NCBI GenBank assembly: GCA_049514215.1
Contig: JBEKVI010000019.1
Location: 9,573 to 73,572, forward strand
Direction of reading: 5' to 3'
DNA length: 64,000 bases
Source: BOG-994 sp049514215
Lineage (GTDB): Bacteria; Pseudomonadota; Gammaproteobacteria; Burkholderiales; Burkholderiaceae_D
Of the stretch, positions 34,817-43,836 are shown piece after piece; position 1 is the first letter of the stretch; each line of letters begins with the position of its first letter. The notes under the pieces were generated by a model that was given only the letters and a program-made list of their open reading frames with translations, made no database searches and had not been told where the DNA came from. The position numbers and the translations under genes were made by a program.

Positions 34817-37513
34817 ATGGCGGCACTTCCCGATCCCTTACTTAGCGCTCCGGCCAACGACGCCGATTCCGAGGAAACCAAAGAGTGGCTTGATGCCCTG
34901 GCGGCCGTCATCGAGCGGGAGGGTCCGGAGCGGGCGCACTACCTGCTCGAGAAGCTCGTCGATCTATCGCGACGCTCGGGGGCCCATATTCCCTTTTCTT
35001 CGAATACCGCCTACATCAACACGATCCCCCCGCAGCTCGAGGAGCCGCTCCAGGGAAATATGGAAATGGAAGAACGGCTGCGCTCCTATATGCGCTGGAA
35101 TGCGATGGCCATGGTGGTGAAAGCCAACCGCGAGGAAGGCGACCTGGGGGGGCACATTGCCTCGTTCGCTTCGTTGGCTGCCATGTTGGGCGCGGGGTTC
35201 AATCACTTCTGGCACGCGCCCCACGAGGGTCATGGTGGCGACCTCTTGTACTTGCAGGGTCATTCGGCGCCGGGGATCTACGCGCGCGCGTTCCTCGAGG
35301 GGCGCCTGACGGAGGAGCAGATGCTCAACTTCCGTCGCGATGTCGACGGTCACGGAGTGACGTCTTATCCGCATCCGAAGCTCATGCCCGAGTTCTGGCA
35401 GTTTCCCACCGTATCGATGGGACTGGGTCCCCTGCAGGCGATTTACCAGGCGCGTTTTTTGAAGTATCTGCAAGCCCGGGGCATCGCGGATACGGCTAAT
35501 CGTAAAGTATGGGTGTTCTGCGGCGATGGCGAGATGGATGAGCCGGAGTCGATGGGCGCCATCGGTATGGCGGCACGGGAAAAGCTCGATAACCTTATTT
35601 TTGTCGTCAACTGCAACCTGCAGCGCCTGGACGGCCCGGTGCGGGGCAACGGGAAGATCATTCAGGAACTCGAGGCGGATTTCCGGGGAGCGGGATGGAA
35701 TGTCATCAAGGTCATCTGGGGGTCGTACTGGGATCCACTCCTGGCGCGAGACCGCGACGGGATCTTGCAGCAGGTCATGATGGACACCGTCGACGGCGAA
35801 TATCAGAACTACAAAGCCAACGATGGCGCCTACGTGCGCGCCCATTTTTTTGGAAAGAACCCGAAGCTTCTGGAGATGGTAGCCCGCATGTCCGATGAGG
35901 ACATCTGGCGTCTGAACCGGGGTGGTCACGATCCGCACAAGGTCTATGCGGCATACCATGCCGCGGTCAATCACAAGGGACAGCCCACGGTGATCCTTGC
36001 CAAGACCGTCAAGGGCTACGGGATGGGGAAGATCGGCGAAGGCAAGAACACAACCCATCAGCAAAAGAAGCTCACCGATGAGGCCGTGCGCGAATTTCGA
36101 GATCGGTTTGCCATTCCGATCAGTGATGAAAAACTTCCCGAACTACCCTTTTACCGCCCTCCCGAGGACAGTCCTGAAATCCAGTACCTGCGTGAGAGGC
36201 GCATGGCTTTGGGCGGCTACCTGCCGCAGAGGCGCCGCGTCGCCGACGAGAAGTTTGAAGCCCCGCCGCTGAGCGCGTTCGATCAGGTGCTCCATCCCAC
36301 CGCCGAGGGGCGCGAGATGTCCACCACGATGGCGTTCGTGCGCATCCTAACGGCGCTCGTGCGTGACAAAGCGCTGGGCCCGCGCGTAGTGCCGATCGTG
36401 CCCGACGAGGCGCGGACCTTCGGCATGGAAGGCATGTTCCGGCAGTTGGGGATCTTCAGTCAGCAGGGCCAGCTCTACGAGCCTGTCGATAAAGATCAGG
36501 TCATGTACTACCGCGAGGACAAGGCCGGGCAGATTCTGGAAGAGGGGATCAACGAGGCCGGCGCGATGAGCTCATGGATCGCCGCGGCCACCTCGTATTC
36601 GACCAACAACCGCATCATGATCCCGTTTTACATCTATTACTCCATGTTCGGGTTTCAGCGAATGGGTGACCTTGCGTGGGCCGCCGGCGATATGCAGGCG
36701 CGCGGTTTTCTCCTGGGAGGCACTGCGGGAAGAACGACACTCAATGGCGAAGGGCTGCAACACCAGGACGGCCACAGTCAGATTCTTGCGCTTACGATAC
36801 CGAATTGCGTCTCCTACGATCCGACCTTCGGACACGAACTGGCGGTGATTATCCAAGACGGGCTCAAGCGGATGGTGGAAAACCAGGAGAATGTGTACTA
36901 CTACATCACGCTCATGAACGAAAACTATCCGCATCCGGGTCTGAAGTCCGGGCAGGAGGAAGGCATCTTGCGCGGGATGTACCTGTTTAGACGCGGAACG
37001 GCTGGGGTCTCTCCAAGAGTCCAGCTGCTCGGGTCCGGCACCATCCTGCGCGAGGTCATTGCTGCTGCCGACCTGCTCGAGAAGGACTGGGGTGTCGCCT
37101 CGGACGTTTGGAGCTGTCCAAGCTTTACCCAACTCGCGCGCGATGGGGCCGATGTGGCGAGGTGGAATCTGCTCAATCCCACAGCCCAACAGAAGACCCC
37201 ATATGTCTTCCAGCAGATCTCTGGAACCGAGGGGCCCATCATCGCCTCGACGGACTATATGAAGTTGTTTACCGATCAAATCCGCGCCTATCTACCCAAG
37301 GGGCGCGCTTTTCGTGTGCTCGGTACCGACGGATTCGGGCGCTCCGATACCCGGGAGAAACTGCGTCACCATTTCGAGGTCGACCGCTACTTTGTCACCG
37401 TGGCGGCACTAAAGGAACTCGCCGAGGAGGGCAGTGTCCCGAGTGCCAAGGTCGCCGAGGCGATCAAGAAGTACAAGATCGATATAAACAAGCAAAATCC
37501 CTTGTACGCATAA
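34817..37513 (+). CDS. aceE: Pyruvate dehydrogenase E1 component
   Basis: Homodimeric thiamine-diphosphate enzyme that decarboxylates pyruvate and acetylates the lipoyl arms of E2. 898 residues, normal for AceE. The start MAALPDPLLSAPANDADSEE leads into ETKEWLDALAAVIEREG, and GDGEMDEPESMGAIGMAAREKLDNLIFVVNCNLQRLDGPVRGN holds the ThDP site. Other family stretches are KTVKGYGMG and NEAGAMSSWIAAATSYS. First gene of the aceE-aceF-BPH-lpdA operon. Confidence 0.98.
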   Translation: MAALPDPLLSAPANDADSEETKEWLDALAAVIEREGPERAHYLLEKLVDLSRRSGAHIPFSSNTAYINTIPPQLEEPLQGNMEMEERLRSYMRWNAMAMVVKANREEGDLGGHIASFASLAAMLGAGFNHFWHAPHEGHGGDLLYLQGHSAPGIYARAFLEGRLTEEQMLNFRRDVDGHGVTSYPHPKLMPEFWQFPTVSMGLGPLQAIYQARFLKYLQARGIADTANRKVWVFCGDGEMDEPESMGAIGMAAREKLDNLIFVVNCNLQRLDGPVRGNGKIIQELEADFRGAGWNVIKVIWGSYWDPLLARDRDGILQQVMMDTVDGEYQNYKANDGAYVRAHFFGKNPKLLEMVARMSDEDIWRLNRGGHDPHKVYAAYHAAVNHKGQPTVILAKTVKGYGMGKIGEGKNTTHQQKKLTDEAVREFRDRFAIPISDEKLPELPFYRPPEDSPEIQYLRERRMALGGYLPQRRRVADEKFEAPPLSAFDQVLHPTAEGREMSTTMAFVRILTALVRDKALGPRVVPIVPDEARTFGMEGMFRQLGIFSQQGQLYEPVDKDQVMYYREDKAGQILEEGINEAGAMSSWIAAATSYSTNNRIMIPFYIYYSMFGFQRMGDLAWAAGDMQARGFLLGGTAGRTTLNGEGLQHQDGHSQILALTIPNCVSYDPTFGHELAVIIQDGLKRMVENQENVYYYITLMNENYPHPGLKSGQEEGILRGMYLFRRGTAGVSPRVQLLGSGTILREVIAAADLLEKDWGVASDVWSCPSFTQLARDGADVARWNLLNPTAQQKTPYVFQQISGTEGPIIASTDYMKLFTDQIRAYLPKGRAFRVLGTDGFGRSDTREKLRHHFEVDRYFVTVAALKELAEEGSVPSAKVAEAIKKYKIDINKQNPLYA

Positions 37514-37594
37514 CGCGCAGAAAATCAAGATCAACCAGGGCTGTGGTGCTCGCATAGCGGGCGCCCTGCGTCCTGGGCACCGGAGATTCCCGAG

Positions 37595-39286
37595 ATGAGC
37601 GTGATCGAAATGAGGGTTCCCGACATCGGCGATTTCAAGGACGTCGAGGTCATCGAAGTACTTATCAAGCCGGGAGAATCGGTCAAGGCCGAGCAGTCGC
37701 TCATCACGGTCGAGTCCGACAAGGCGAGCATGGAGATACCGAGTTCTACTGCGGGCACCGTCACGGAAGTGAAAGTGAAACTCGGCGACAAGGTCAGTGA
37801 AGGCAGCCTCCTGGGTCTGCTCGAGACGGCAGGCGAAGCGGCCCAGGCGCCTAAGGCGCCTGCTGCTGCGTCACCGAAAGCCGCTGCCGAGGCACCGCCC
37901 AAAGCGGACTCGCCGAGTGCGAAAACCGCGGCGAATGCGCCGGCAACGCGTGCGCCTTCGGCCGGTTCGTCGGGTCCGGTTGAAGCGAAGGTGCCAGACA
38001 TTGGCGACTTCAAGGACGTCGAAGTCATCGAGATTCTCGTGAAGGTGGGAGACACGGTCGCCCTCGACCAGTCTCTCATCACTGTCGAATCCGACAAGGC
38101 GAGCATGGAAATCCCCAGTTCGGCCGCAGGGCAGGTGAAGGAACTGCGGGTGAAGCTGGGCGACAAGGTTTCCAAGGGCAGCGTAGTGGCCCTCCTGGAG
38201 GCGAGCACCCAAAGCGCTCCGCCCGCGGCCAATGATGCGTTAGCGTCTGCGCCTGAACCTGCGAAGGATGCGACTGCGTCCAAGGAGTCAGCGAGCGTCC
38301 GGGCGAACACCCGCGAGCATCCGGTCCCGGCAGACGAGCGCGAGACTGCGGCGGGCCCACTACCCCACGCCAGCCCCTCGGTGCGCAAGCTCGCACGCGA
38401 ACTCGGGGTCGATCTCACGCGCGTGACGGCTTCCGGTCCCAAGGGCCGCATCCTGGCCGAGGACGTACAGGGCTTCGTGAAGGCGGTCATGGCGCAAGCC
38501 GGCTCGGGGAAGGCGCCGGCAGTCACGGTCAGGGAAGGCATGGTTCCGATGGAACTGCTTCCTTGGCCAAGCCTTGAGTTCTCCAAATTCGGCGCAACCG
38601 AGCTTCTACCCCTGTCACGCATCAAGAAGATCAGTGGACCCAACTTGGCCCGCAACTGGGCCATGATCCCCCACGTGACCCAGTTCGACGAGGCCGACGT
38701 CACCGACCTGGAGAGCTTTCGCAAGAGCACCAACGAGGCGCTCGCCAAGGAGGGAGTCAAGGTCACTATGCTGGCTTTCGTGATGAAGGCCTGTGTTGCC
38801 GCTCTAAAGGCGTTTCCGAACTTCAACAGCTCCCTCGACGCGGAGCAAAGCAACCTCATTTTGAAGAAGTACTACAACCTCGGATTCGCCGCCGACACCC
38901 CCAATGGCCTCGTGGTTCCGGTCCTAAAGGATTGCGATCAGAAGGGCATTAGCGCGATCGCAGGGGAGACCTCTGCTTTGGCCAAGAAGGCGCGCGATGG
39001 AAAGCTCGGGCCCGCTGAGATGCAAGGCGCGAGCTTTACGATCTCCTCCTTAGGCGGGGTCGGAGGGACGGCATTTACGCCCATCATCAACGCACCCGAG
39101 GTCGCGATCCTGGGTTTGTCGAAGTCCGAGATCAAACCGAAGTGGGACGGCAAGCAGTTCGCCCCGCGCCTCATGCTTCCCCTCTCGTTGTCGTATGACC
39201 ATCGGGTGATCGACGGCGCGCAGGCGGCACGGTTTACGACCTATCTGGTCGAAGTGCTTGCGGATCTGCGGCGCGTGCTCCTGTGA
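37595..39286 (+). CDS. aceF: Dihydrolipoamide acetyltransferase E2, two lipoyl domains
   Basis: 563 residues. Two lipoyl domains (1-75 and ~127-205), each with the lipoylation motif ESDKASMEIPSS (Lys43 and Lys168), joined by Ala/Pro-rich linkers; then the E1/E3-binding domain (~258-296, SPSVRKLARELGVDLTRV), and the catalytic domain ending with YDHRVIDGAQ (His ~536, Asp ~540). GGAG precedes the ATG by 8 bases. The two lipoyl domains are nearly identical to each other and to that of LpdA. Confidence 0.97.
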   Translation: MSVIEMRVPDIGDFKDVEVIEVLIKPGESVKAEQSLITVESDKASMEIPSSTAGTVTEVKVKLGDKVSEGSLLGLLETAGEAAQAPKAPAAASPKAAAEAPPKADSPSAKTAANAPATRAPSAGSSGPVEAKVPDIGDFKDVEVIEILVKVGDTVALDQSLITVESDKASMEIPSSAAGQVKELRVKLGDKVSKGSVVALLEASTQSAPPAANDALASAPEPAKDATASKESASVRANTREHPVPADERETAAGPLPHASPSVRKLARELGVDLTRVTASGPKGRILAEDVQGFVKAVMAQAGSGKAPAVTVREGMVPMELLPWPSLEFSKFGATELLPLSRIKKISGPNLARNWAMIPHVTQFDEADVTDLESFRKSTNEALAKEGVKVTMLAFVMKACVAALKAFPNFNSSLDAEQSNLILKKYYNLGFAADTPNGLVVPVLKDCDQKGISAIAGETSALAKKARDGKLGPAEMQGASFTISSLGGVGGTAFTPIINAPEVAILGLSKSEIKPKWDGKQFAPRLMLPLSLSYDHRVIDGAQAARFTTYLVEVLADLRRVLL

Positions 39287-39314
39287 AACGCTGCATCGGC
39301 CCAAGGCGCACACC

Positions 39315-39905
39315 GTGACGACCATCGTTGCCGTACGCAAGCACGACACGGTTGCCATTGCCGCCGATTCGCTGACAACCTTTGGCGATACGCGTCTGTC
39401 GGGCTTGTATGAGGCGAATCGAAAGATCCTCGATGTGGGCGACTCCCTGATCGGCGTTGCCGGAACATCGGCGCACTTTTCGGTCTTGGGCGGCGCGTTT
39501 GCCGCACTGGGTGACGAGTGCCGGCTCAAGTCCCGGGAGCAAGTATTCCTGACCTTCCTAAAGCTCCATGCGCTGCTCAAGGAGAGCTATTTCCTGAACA
39601 TCAAGGAGGAGGAAGACGATCCCTACGAGTCTTCCCAAATCATGGCCCTCATCGCCAATTCCAGCGGAATCTACGGGGTGTATTCCTACCGCGAGGTTTT
39701 CGCGTTCGACCGGTTCTGGAGCATCGGTTCGGGGCGCAATTTCGCCCTTGGCGCAATGTATGCCGCCTATGATCGAATGCATTCGGCAGCGCAAATTGCA
39801 GAAATTGGAGTGTTGGCCGGGGCCGAGTTCGATAAGAGCTCCAGTGGTCCCTTTCAGATCCGTGAGATCCCACTGGATCCGGGATCACATCCGGAGTCGC
39901 GATGA
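39315..39905 (+). CDS. Proteasome-like peptidase, BPH type (HslV-related Ntn hydrolase)
   Basis: 196 residues from GTG 39315. The start (M)TTIVAVRKHDTVAIAADSLTTFGDTRLSG aligns with HslV: after removal of Met the N-terminal Thr is the nucleophile, Asp17 of the mature form aligns with the catalytic Asp, and NRKIL supplies the Lys equivalent to Lys33 (shifted by three). GVAGTSAHF resembles the HslV GGxxG region. This matches the betaproteobacterial proteasome homologue (BPH) family. There is no HslU-like ATPase gene here. It starts 28 bases after aceF and overlaps lpdA by 4 bases (ATGA), so it is translated together with the E3 subunit. The substrate is unknown. Confidence 0.85.
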   Translation: MTTIVAVRKHDTVAIAADSLTTFGDTRLSGLYEANRKILDVGDSLIGVAGTSAHFSVLGGAFAALGDECRLKSREQVFLTFLKLHALLKESYFLNIKEEEDDPYESSQIMALIANSSGIYGVYSYREVFAFDRFWSIGSGRNFALGAMYAAYDRMHSAAQIAEIGVLAGAEFDKSSSGPFQIREIPLDPGSHPESR

Positions 39906-41695
39906 ATCCCATCGAAATCAAGGTCCCCGATATTGGCGATTTCAAGGACGTCGAAGTCATCGAGGTCCTGGTCAAGCCCGGTGACGAGATCAAGGCCGAG
40001 CAATCGCTCATCACGGTCGAGTCCGACAAGGCAAGCATGGAGATCCCAAGCTCGGCTGCGGGCCGGGTCGCGGAGGTGCGCATCAAGCTGGGGGATAAGG
40101 TCTCTCAGGGCTCGACCATCCTGATGTTAGAGGCGTCCGGTGCCTCGGCCAGTGGGTCTGGCACCCCGGAGCCGGCGCCTCGTTCGGCGCCAGCTAGCGC
40201 CCCCCCAGCGGAACCCGCGAGCCGCGCGGACGCGCCGGCGAAAGCTCCTCGGGCGGCCGATGTCTTTACGGGGAAGGCCGACCTGAACTGCCAGGTTCTG
40301 GTACTTGGAGCCGGTCCCGGCGGTTACTCCGCCGCCTTTCGAGCCGCTGATCTGGGGTTGTCGACCGTCCTCATCGAGCGATATCCGACGCTTGGGGGAG
40401 TCTGCCTGAATGTCGGTTGTATTCCGTCCAAGGCGCTCTTACATGTGGCCGGCGTGATGGACGAGGCGGCGCATTTCGCAGACCTGGGGATCGCATTTGC
40501 CAAGCCCAAGATCAATCTCGACCAGTTGCGCGCACACAAGTCCAAGGTGGTCGGCAAGTTGACCTCGGGGCTGGCCGGCATGGCGAAAGGACGCAAGGTG
40601 ACCGTGGTCAAAGGCGTCGGATCCTTCGTCGATTCGCACCACCTTTCAGTACAGACTGAGGCAGGCTCGAAGATCATTGCATTCGAAAAGGCCATCATCG
40701 CTGCCGGTTCCGAATCCGTGAGGCTTCCCTTTGCGCCTCAAGACGAACGGATTGTCGATTCGACAGGGGCGCTTGAATTACCTTTCATCCCGAAAAAAAT
40801 GCTGATCGTGGGAGGCGGGATTATTGGCCTGGAGATGGGAACGGTGTATTCGACATTGGGCGCTCGTCTCGATGTCGTCGAAATGCTCGAAGGCTTGATG
40901 CCCGGCGCCGATCGTGACCTGGTCAAGGTCTGGACCAAAATGAACGAGGCACGGTTTGACCGCATTCTGCTCAAGACGAAGACCGTCTCGATGGAGGCCA
41001 AAAAAGACGGTATCTGGGTACGCTTCGAGGGTGAGGGCGCGCCGGCCGAAGCGCAGCGCTATGACCTGGTCCTCGAGGCGGTGGGCCGGCGACCCAATGG
41101 GGGCCGTATCGGCGCTGAAAAAGCCGGTGTCGCGGTCAGCGAGCGCGGGTTCATCGAGGTCGATCGTCAGATGCGAAGCAACGTCGAACATATCTTTGCC
41201 ATTGGCGATCTGGTGGGTCAGCCCATGCTCGCTCACAAAGCCACGCACCAGGGCCACGTCGCGGCTGAGGCTGCTGCCGGCGAAAAGTCCTATTTCGACG
41301 CGCGCGTCATTCCGTCGGTGGCCTATACTGACCCCGAGATTGCCTGGGTCGGACAGACGGAAGATGAAGCCAAGGCGAGCGGGGTTACGCTCGGTAAGGC
41401 GATCTTTCCCTGGGCGGCATCCGGTCGGGCGATCGCCAACGGCCGGGACGAAGGATTTACGAAGCTTTTGTTCGATCCCAAGACCCACCGTATTGTGGGC
41501 GGCGCAATCGTGGGCACCAATGCGGGGGACCTCATTTCGGAACTTGCGCTTGCCGTCGAGATGGGAGCGGACGCGACCGACATCGGCCGGACCATTCACC
41601 CCCATCCCACGCTGGGCGAGACCGTCGGGCTTGCGGCCGAGGTGTTCGAGGGGGTGTGTACCGACGTACCGGCCGTGCGGAAAAGGCCGACCTGA
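39902..41695 (+). CDS. lpdA: Dihydrolipoamide dehydrogenase E3 with N-terminal lipoyl domain
   Basis: 597 residues. A lipoyl domain (1-75, Lys43 in ESDKASMEIPSS) and an Ala/Pro linker precede a complete flavoprotein: FAD site VLGAGPGGYSAAF (~134-145), redox disulfide CLNVGC (168-173), NAD site IVGGGIIGLEMGTVYS, and the dimer-interface TIHPHPTLGE. E3 re-oxidises the lipoyl arm with NAD+. An E3 bearing its own lipoyl domain is known in Neisseria and Burkholderiales. Last gene of the pdh operon. Confidence 0.97.
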   Translation: MNPIEIKVPDIGDFKDVEVIEVLVKPGDEIKAEQSLITVESDKASMEIPSSAAGRVAEVRIKLGDKVSQGSTILMLEASGASASGSGTPEPAPRSAPASAPPAEPASRADAPAKAPRAADVFTGKADLNCQVLVLGAGPGGYSAAFRAADLGLSTVLIERYPTLGGVCLNVGCIPSKALLHVAGVMDEAAHFADLGIAFAKPKINLDQLRAHKSKVVGKLTSGLAGMAKGRKVTVVKGVGSFVDSHHLSVQTEAGSKIIAFEKAIIAAGSESVRLPFAPQDERIVDSTGALELPFIPKKMLIVGGGIIGLEMGTVYSTLGARLDVVEMLEGLMPGADRDLVKVWTKMNEARFDRILLKTKTVSMEAKKDGIWVRFEGEGAPAEAQRYDLVLEAVGRRPNGGRIGAEKAGVAVSERGFIEVDRQMRSNVEHIFAIGDLVGQPMLAHKATHQGHVAAEAAAGEKSYFDARVIPSVAYTDPEIAWVGQTEDEAKASGVTLGKAIFPWAASGRAIANGRDEGFTKLLFDPKTHRIVGGAIVGTNAGDLISELALAVEMGADATDIGRTIHPHPTLGETVGLAAEVFEGVCTDVPAVRKRPT

Positions 41696-41765
41696 AGCGG
41701 TGAAAAAAGAAGGGTCCCCTGGGGTCGGATGCGTGTGCCAGAGGGGCGGGATCGAAGATGTTGCG

Positions 41766-42479
41766 ATGAACATGGCCCAAGAGCTGAGCAAGCAGAAGGC
41801 GGCACAGTCGGCGATTCAGCTGGTGGCCGCGGAGCTGCGCCCGGAGTGGCCGATCGGCGTGGGTACCGGCTCGACCGCGGAGTACTTCATCGAAGCGCTC
41901 GCGCCCTATCGCGGCCGATTTCTCGCTGCCGTGGCCAGCAGTGAGAGGACCGCGGCGCGGCTGTCCCATCATCAGATCCCTGTCATAGAGCTCAATGAAG
42001 CGCAAACCCTGCCTCTGTATGTGGATGGCGCCGACGAGATCTCCGACGATCTGGTTCTCGTCAAGGGCGGCGGCGGGGCGCTCACACGCGAGAAAATCGT
42101 GGCCGCCGCAGCTGCGCGCTTTATCTGCATCGCCGACGAGAGCAAGCTTGTCCCAAAACTTGGGGGGTTCCCCCTGCCCGTGGAGGTCATTCCGATGGCG
42201 CGCAGCTACGTCGCACGCGCGCTTGAGCATATCTGTGGTTTGGGAGTGACGATCCGTTTGCGAAAGGACAGCGACGGACTGACCTTTACGACCGACAATG
42301 GCAACATTATTCTTGACATCGAGGGCCTCAACATTACGGATCCCGTCCTGCTCGAGGCGGAAATAGACGGGATCGCTGGTGTGGTCGCCAATGGCCTTTT
42401 CGCCAGGCGCCGCGCCGATGTCGTATTGCTGGGACAATCGGAAGGTGTGCGAAAACTGCTGGCGGGACGCAAGGGCTAA
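41766..42479 (+). CDS. rpiA: Ribose-5-phosphate isomerase A
   Basis: Interconverts ribose-5-phosphate and ribulose-5-phosphate. 237 residues from ATG 41766. GVGTGSTAEYFIEAL binds the phosphate; YVDGADEISDDLVLVKGGGGALTREKI carries the catalytic Asp, Glu and Lys; IADESKLV follows. The start is the first ATG that begins the conserved region; the frame is open further upstream through lpdA. It is 70 bases after lpdA. Confidence 0.96.
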   Translation: MNMAQELSKQKAAQSAIQLVAAELRPEWPIGVGTGSTAEYFIEALAPYRGRFLAAVASSERTAARLSHHQIPVIELNEAQTLPLYVDGADEISDDLVLVKGGGGALTREKIVAAAAARFICIADESKLVPKLGGFPLPVEVIPMARSYVARALEHICGLGVTIRLRKDSDGLTFTTDNGNIILDIEGLNITDPVLLEAEIDGIAGVVANGLFARRRADVVLLGQSEGVRKLLAGRKG

Positions 42480-42556
42480 GCCAAGATCTTGCCGTCGTGA
42501 AACAAATGTGTCATACACGTGGATTAAGCTGAAGAGAACGTAACGACCCGCACCTT

Positions 42557-43255
42557 ATGTCCGACCATACATCGAAGCAGTTTGACTCCGAACTGGAAGC
42601 CGTTCGATCCAGCGTGCTGCAGATGGGCGGGCTCGTCGAAGAACAGATCAATCGGGCCATCGAGGCCTTGGGCTCGGGCGACATGGCGCTCATCGACAAC
42701 ATTACGGAGACCGACAAACAGGTCAACCGTATGGAAGTCGATCTCGACGAGCAGTGCAGTCACATCATCGCGCGCCGCCAGCCCACAGCAGGTGATCTTA
42801 GACTCATCATGACGGTGGTCAAAATGATCACCGATCTGGAGCGCATTGGCGATGAGGCCCAGAAAGTCGCTCGCATGGCGCGCCTCATCCACGAGGCCGA
42901 GCGTGCCCACATGCCCCGTGTTGAGCTCGGACACATCGCAAGCGCAGCCATAGCGATGCTGCGCAAGGCCCTCGACTCGTTTGCCCGCCTCGATCCCGTA
43001 ACGGCCGCCCGGGTGGTACGTGACGATCTGGAGCTCGATGACGAGTATCAATCCATCGTTCGTCAGCTCATCACGTTCATGATCGAAGATCCAAGAACGA
43101 TTTCGCGTTCCATCGAAATCCTGTTTATCGTGAAGGCTCTAGAGCGTATTGGCGACCATGCCAAGAACATGTGCGAGTACACGGTCTACATGGTCAAAGG
43201 TCGCGACGTGCGTCACATCGCCGTCGACGATCTTGAGCGCGAGGCGGCCGAATAG
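42557..43255 (+). CDS. phoU: Phosphate signalling protein PhoU
   Basis: 232 residues, two copies of the PhoU three-helix repeat; the metal-cluster regions are EVDLDEQCSHIIARRQPTAGDLR with DLERIGDEAQKVA in the first copy and LELDDEYQSIVRQL with ALERIGDHAKNMCE in the second. PhoU restrains the PhoR sensor and the Pst transporter. Here it stands alone: no pstSCAB or phoBR genes are within the window. Confidence 0.95.
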   Translation: MSDHTSKQFDSELEAVRSSVLQMGGLVEEQINRAIEALGSGDMALIDNITETDKQVNRMEVDLDEQCSHIIARRQPTAGDLRLIMTVVKMITDLERIGDEAQKVARMARLIHEAERAHMPRVELGHIASAAIAMLRKALDSFARLDPVTAARVVRDDLELDDEYQSIVRQLITFMIEDPRTISRSIEILFIVKALERIGDHAKNMCEYTVYMVKGRDVRHIAVDDLEREAAE

Positions 43256-43467
43256 GGCAGGGCCGTGTGCATTCGGCCACACCAGTTCTGAGCGTCGGGC
43301 CCTCATTTTTGCCGCGGTTTGCGCTGAATTCCGCGCCAAGCCGGGTGTCCACCCTTAAACCGCATACGGGCAAGTCATGCCAAGCCGATGATCCTGCGGC
43401 TTGGCCCGGACCCTGGGCGACATTCTGCTCTCGCCCGATAGAGAGGTCCTTCCTCTAGGCGGACTGC

Positions 43468-43746
43468 TCAGGAGGCAGCGCTTGGGGGAACGTAGCCTTG
43501 GGCAACATCGGCACCCTCTCCAAAAAAATGACGCTCGGCCTGTTGCATCAGATATTTCCGTGCGCGGGCATCGGCGAGATTGAGCCGATTTTCATTCACC
43601 AGCATGGTTTGCTGCTTGAGCCAGCCTGCCCAGGCCTCCTTGGAGACGTTCTCGTAAATCTTTTTGCCCAACTCGTTTGGATAGGGAGGAAAGTCGAGCC
43701 CCTCTGCGTCACGGCCGAGTTTTATGCAATGAACCGTTCTGCTCAT
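43468..43746 (-). CDS. yggX: Fe(2+)-trafficking protein YggX
   Basis: 92 residues from ATG 43746: MSRTVHCIKLGRDAEGLDFPPYP is the standard start, with the conserved Cys7; the segment WKQQTMLVNENRLN also matches (here WLKQQTMLVNENRLN). YggX protects iron-sulfur clusters from oxidation. The longer frame to 44091 overlaps the histidine kinase gene and has no support. The gap to phoU (43256-43467, 212 bases) shows no gene. Confidence 0.95.
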   Translation of the reverse strand: MSRTVHCIKLGRDAEGLDFPPYPNELGKKIYENVSKEAWAGWLKQQTMLVNENRLNLADARARKYLMQQAERHFFGEGADVAQGYVPPSAAS

Positions 43747-43836
43747 TGGCGTTCCTAGGTAAACTACTTTAATGTCCTGTAATCTTAAACCACTTGATTG
43801 CCATCGCGCTCGTTTGCCTGCGCGGCTCAGTGCCCA

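Noticed and set aside
37531..38859. A 442-codon serine-rich open frame on the minus strand over aceF
   Set aside because: Its repetitive composition simply mirrors the Ala/Pro linkers and duplicated lipoyl domains on the plus strand.
37613..40060. Repeated DNA in aceF and lpdA considered as a repeat element
   Set aside because: The copies are in-frame lipoyl domains, a normal feature of these proteins, not a mobile or structural repeat.
42507..42521. Possible Pho box (TGTGTCATACACGTG) before phoU
   Set aside because: Only one half-site resembles the CTGTCAT repeat; the second half is absent.
43246..43278. Stem GGCCGAAT/ATTCGGCC at the phoU stop as a terminator
   Set aside because: The loop is 17 bases long and no T-run follows; the pairing may be chance.
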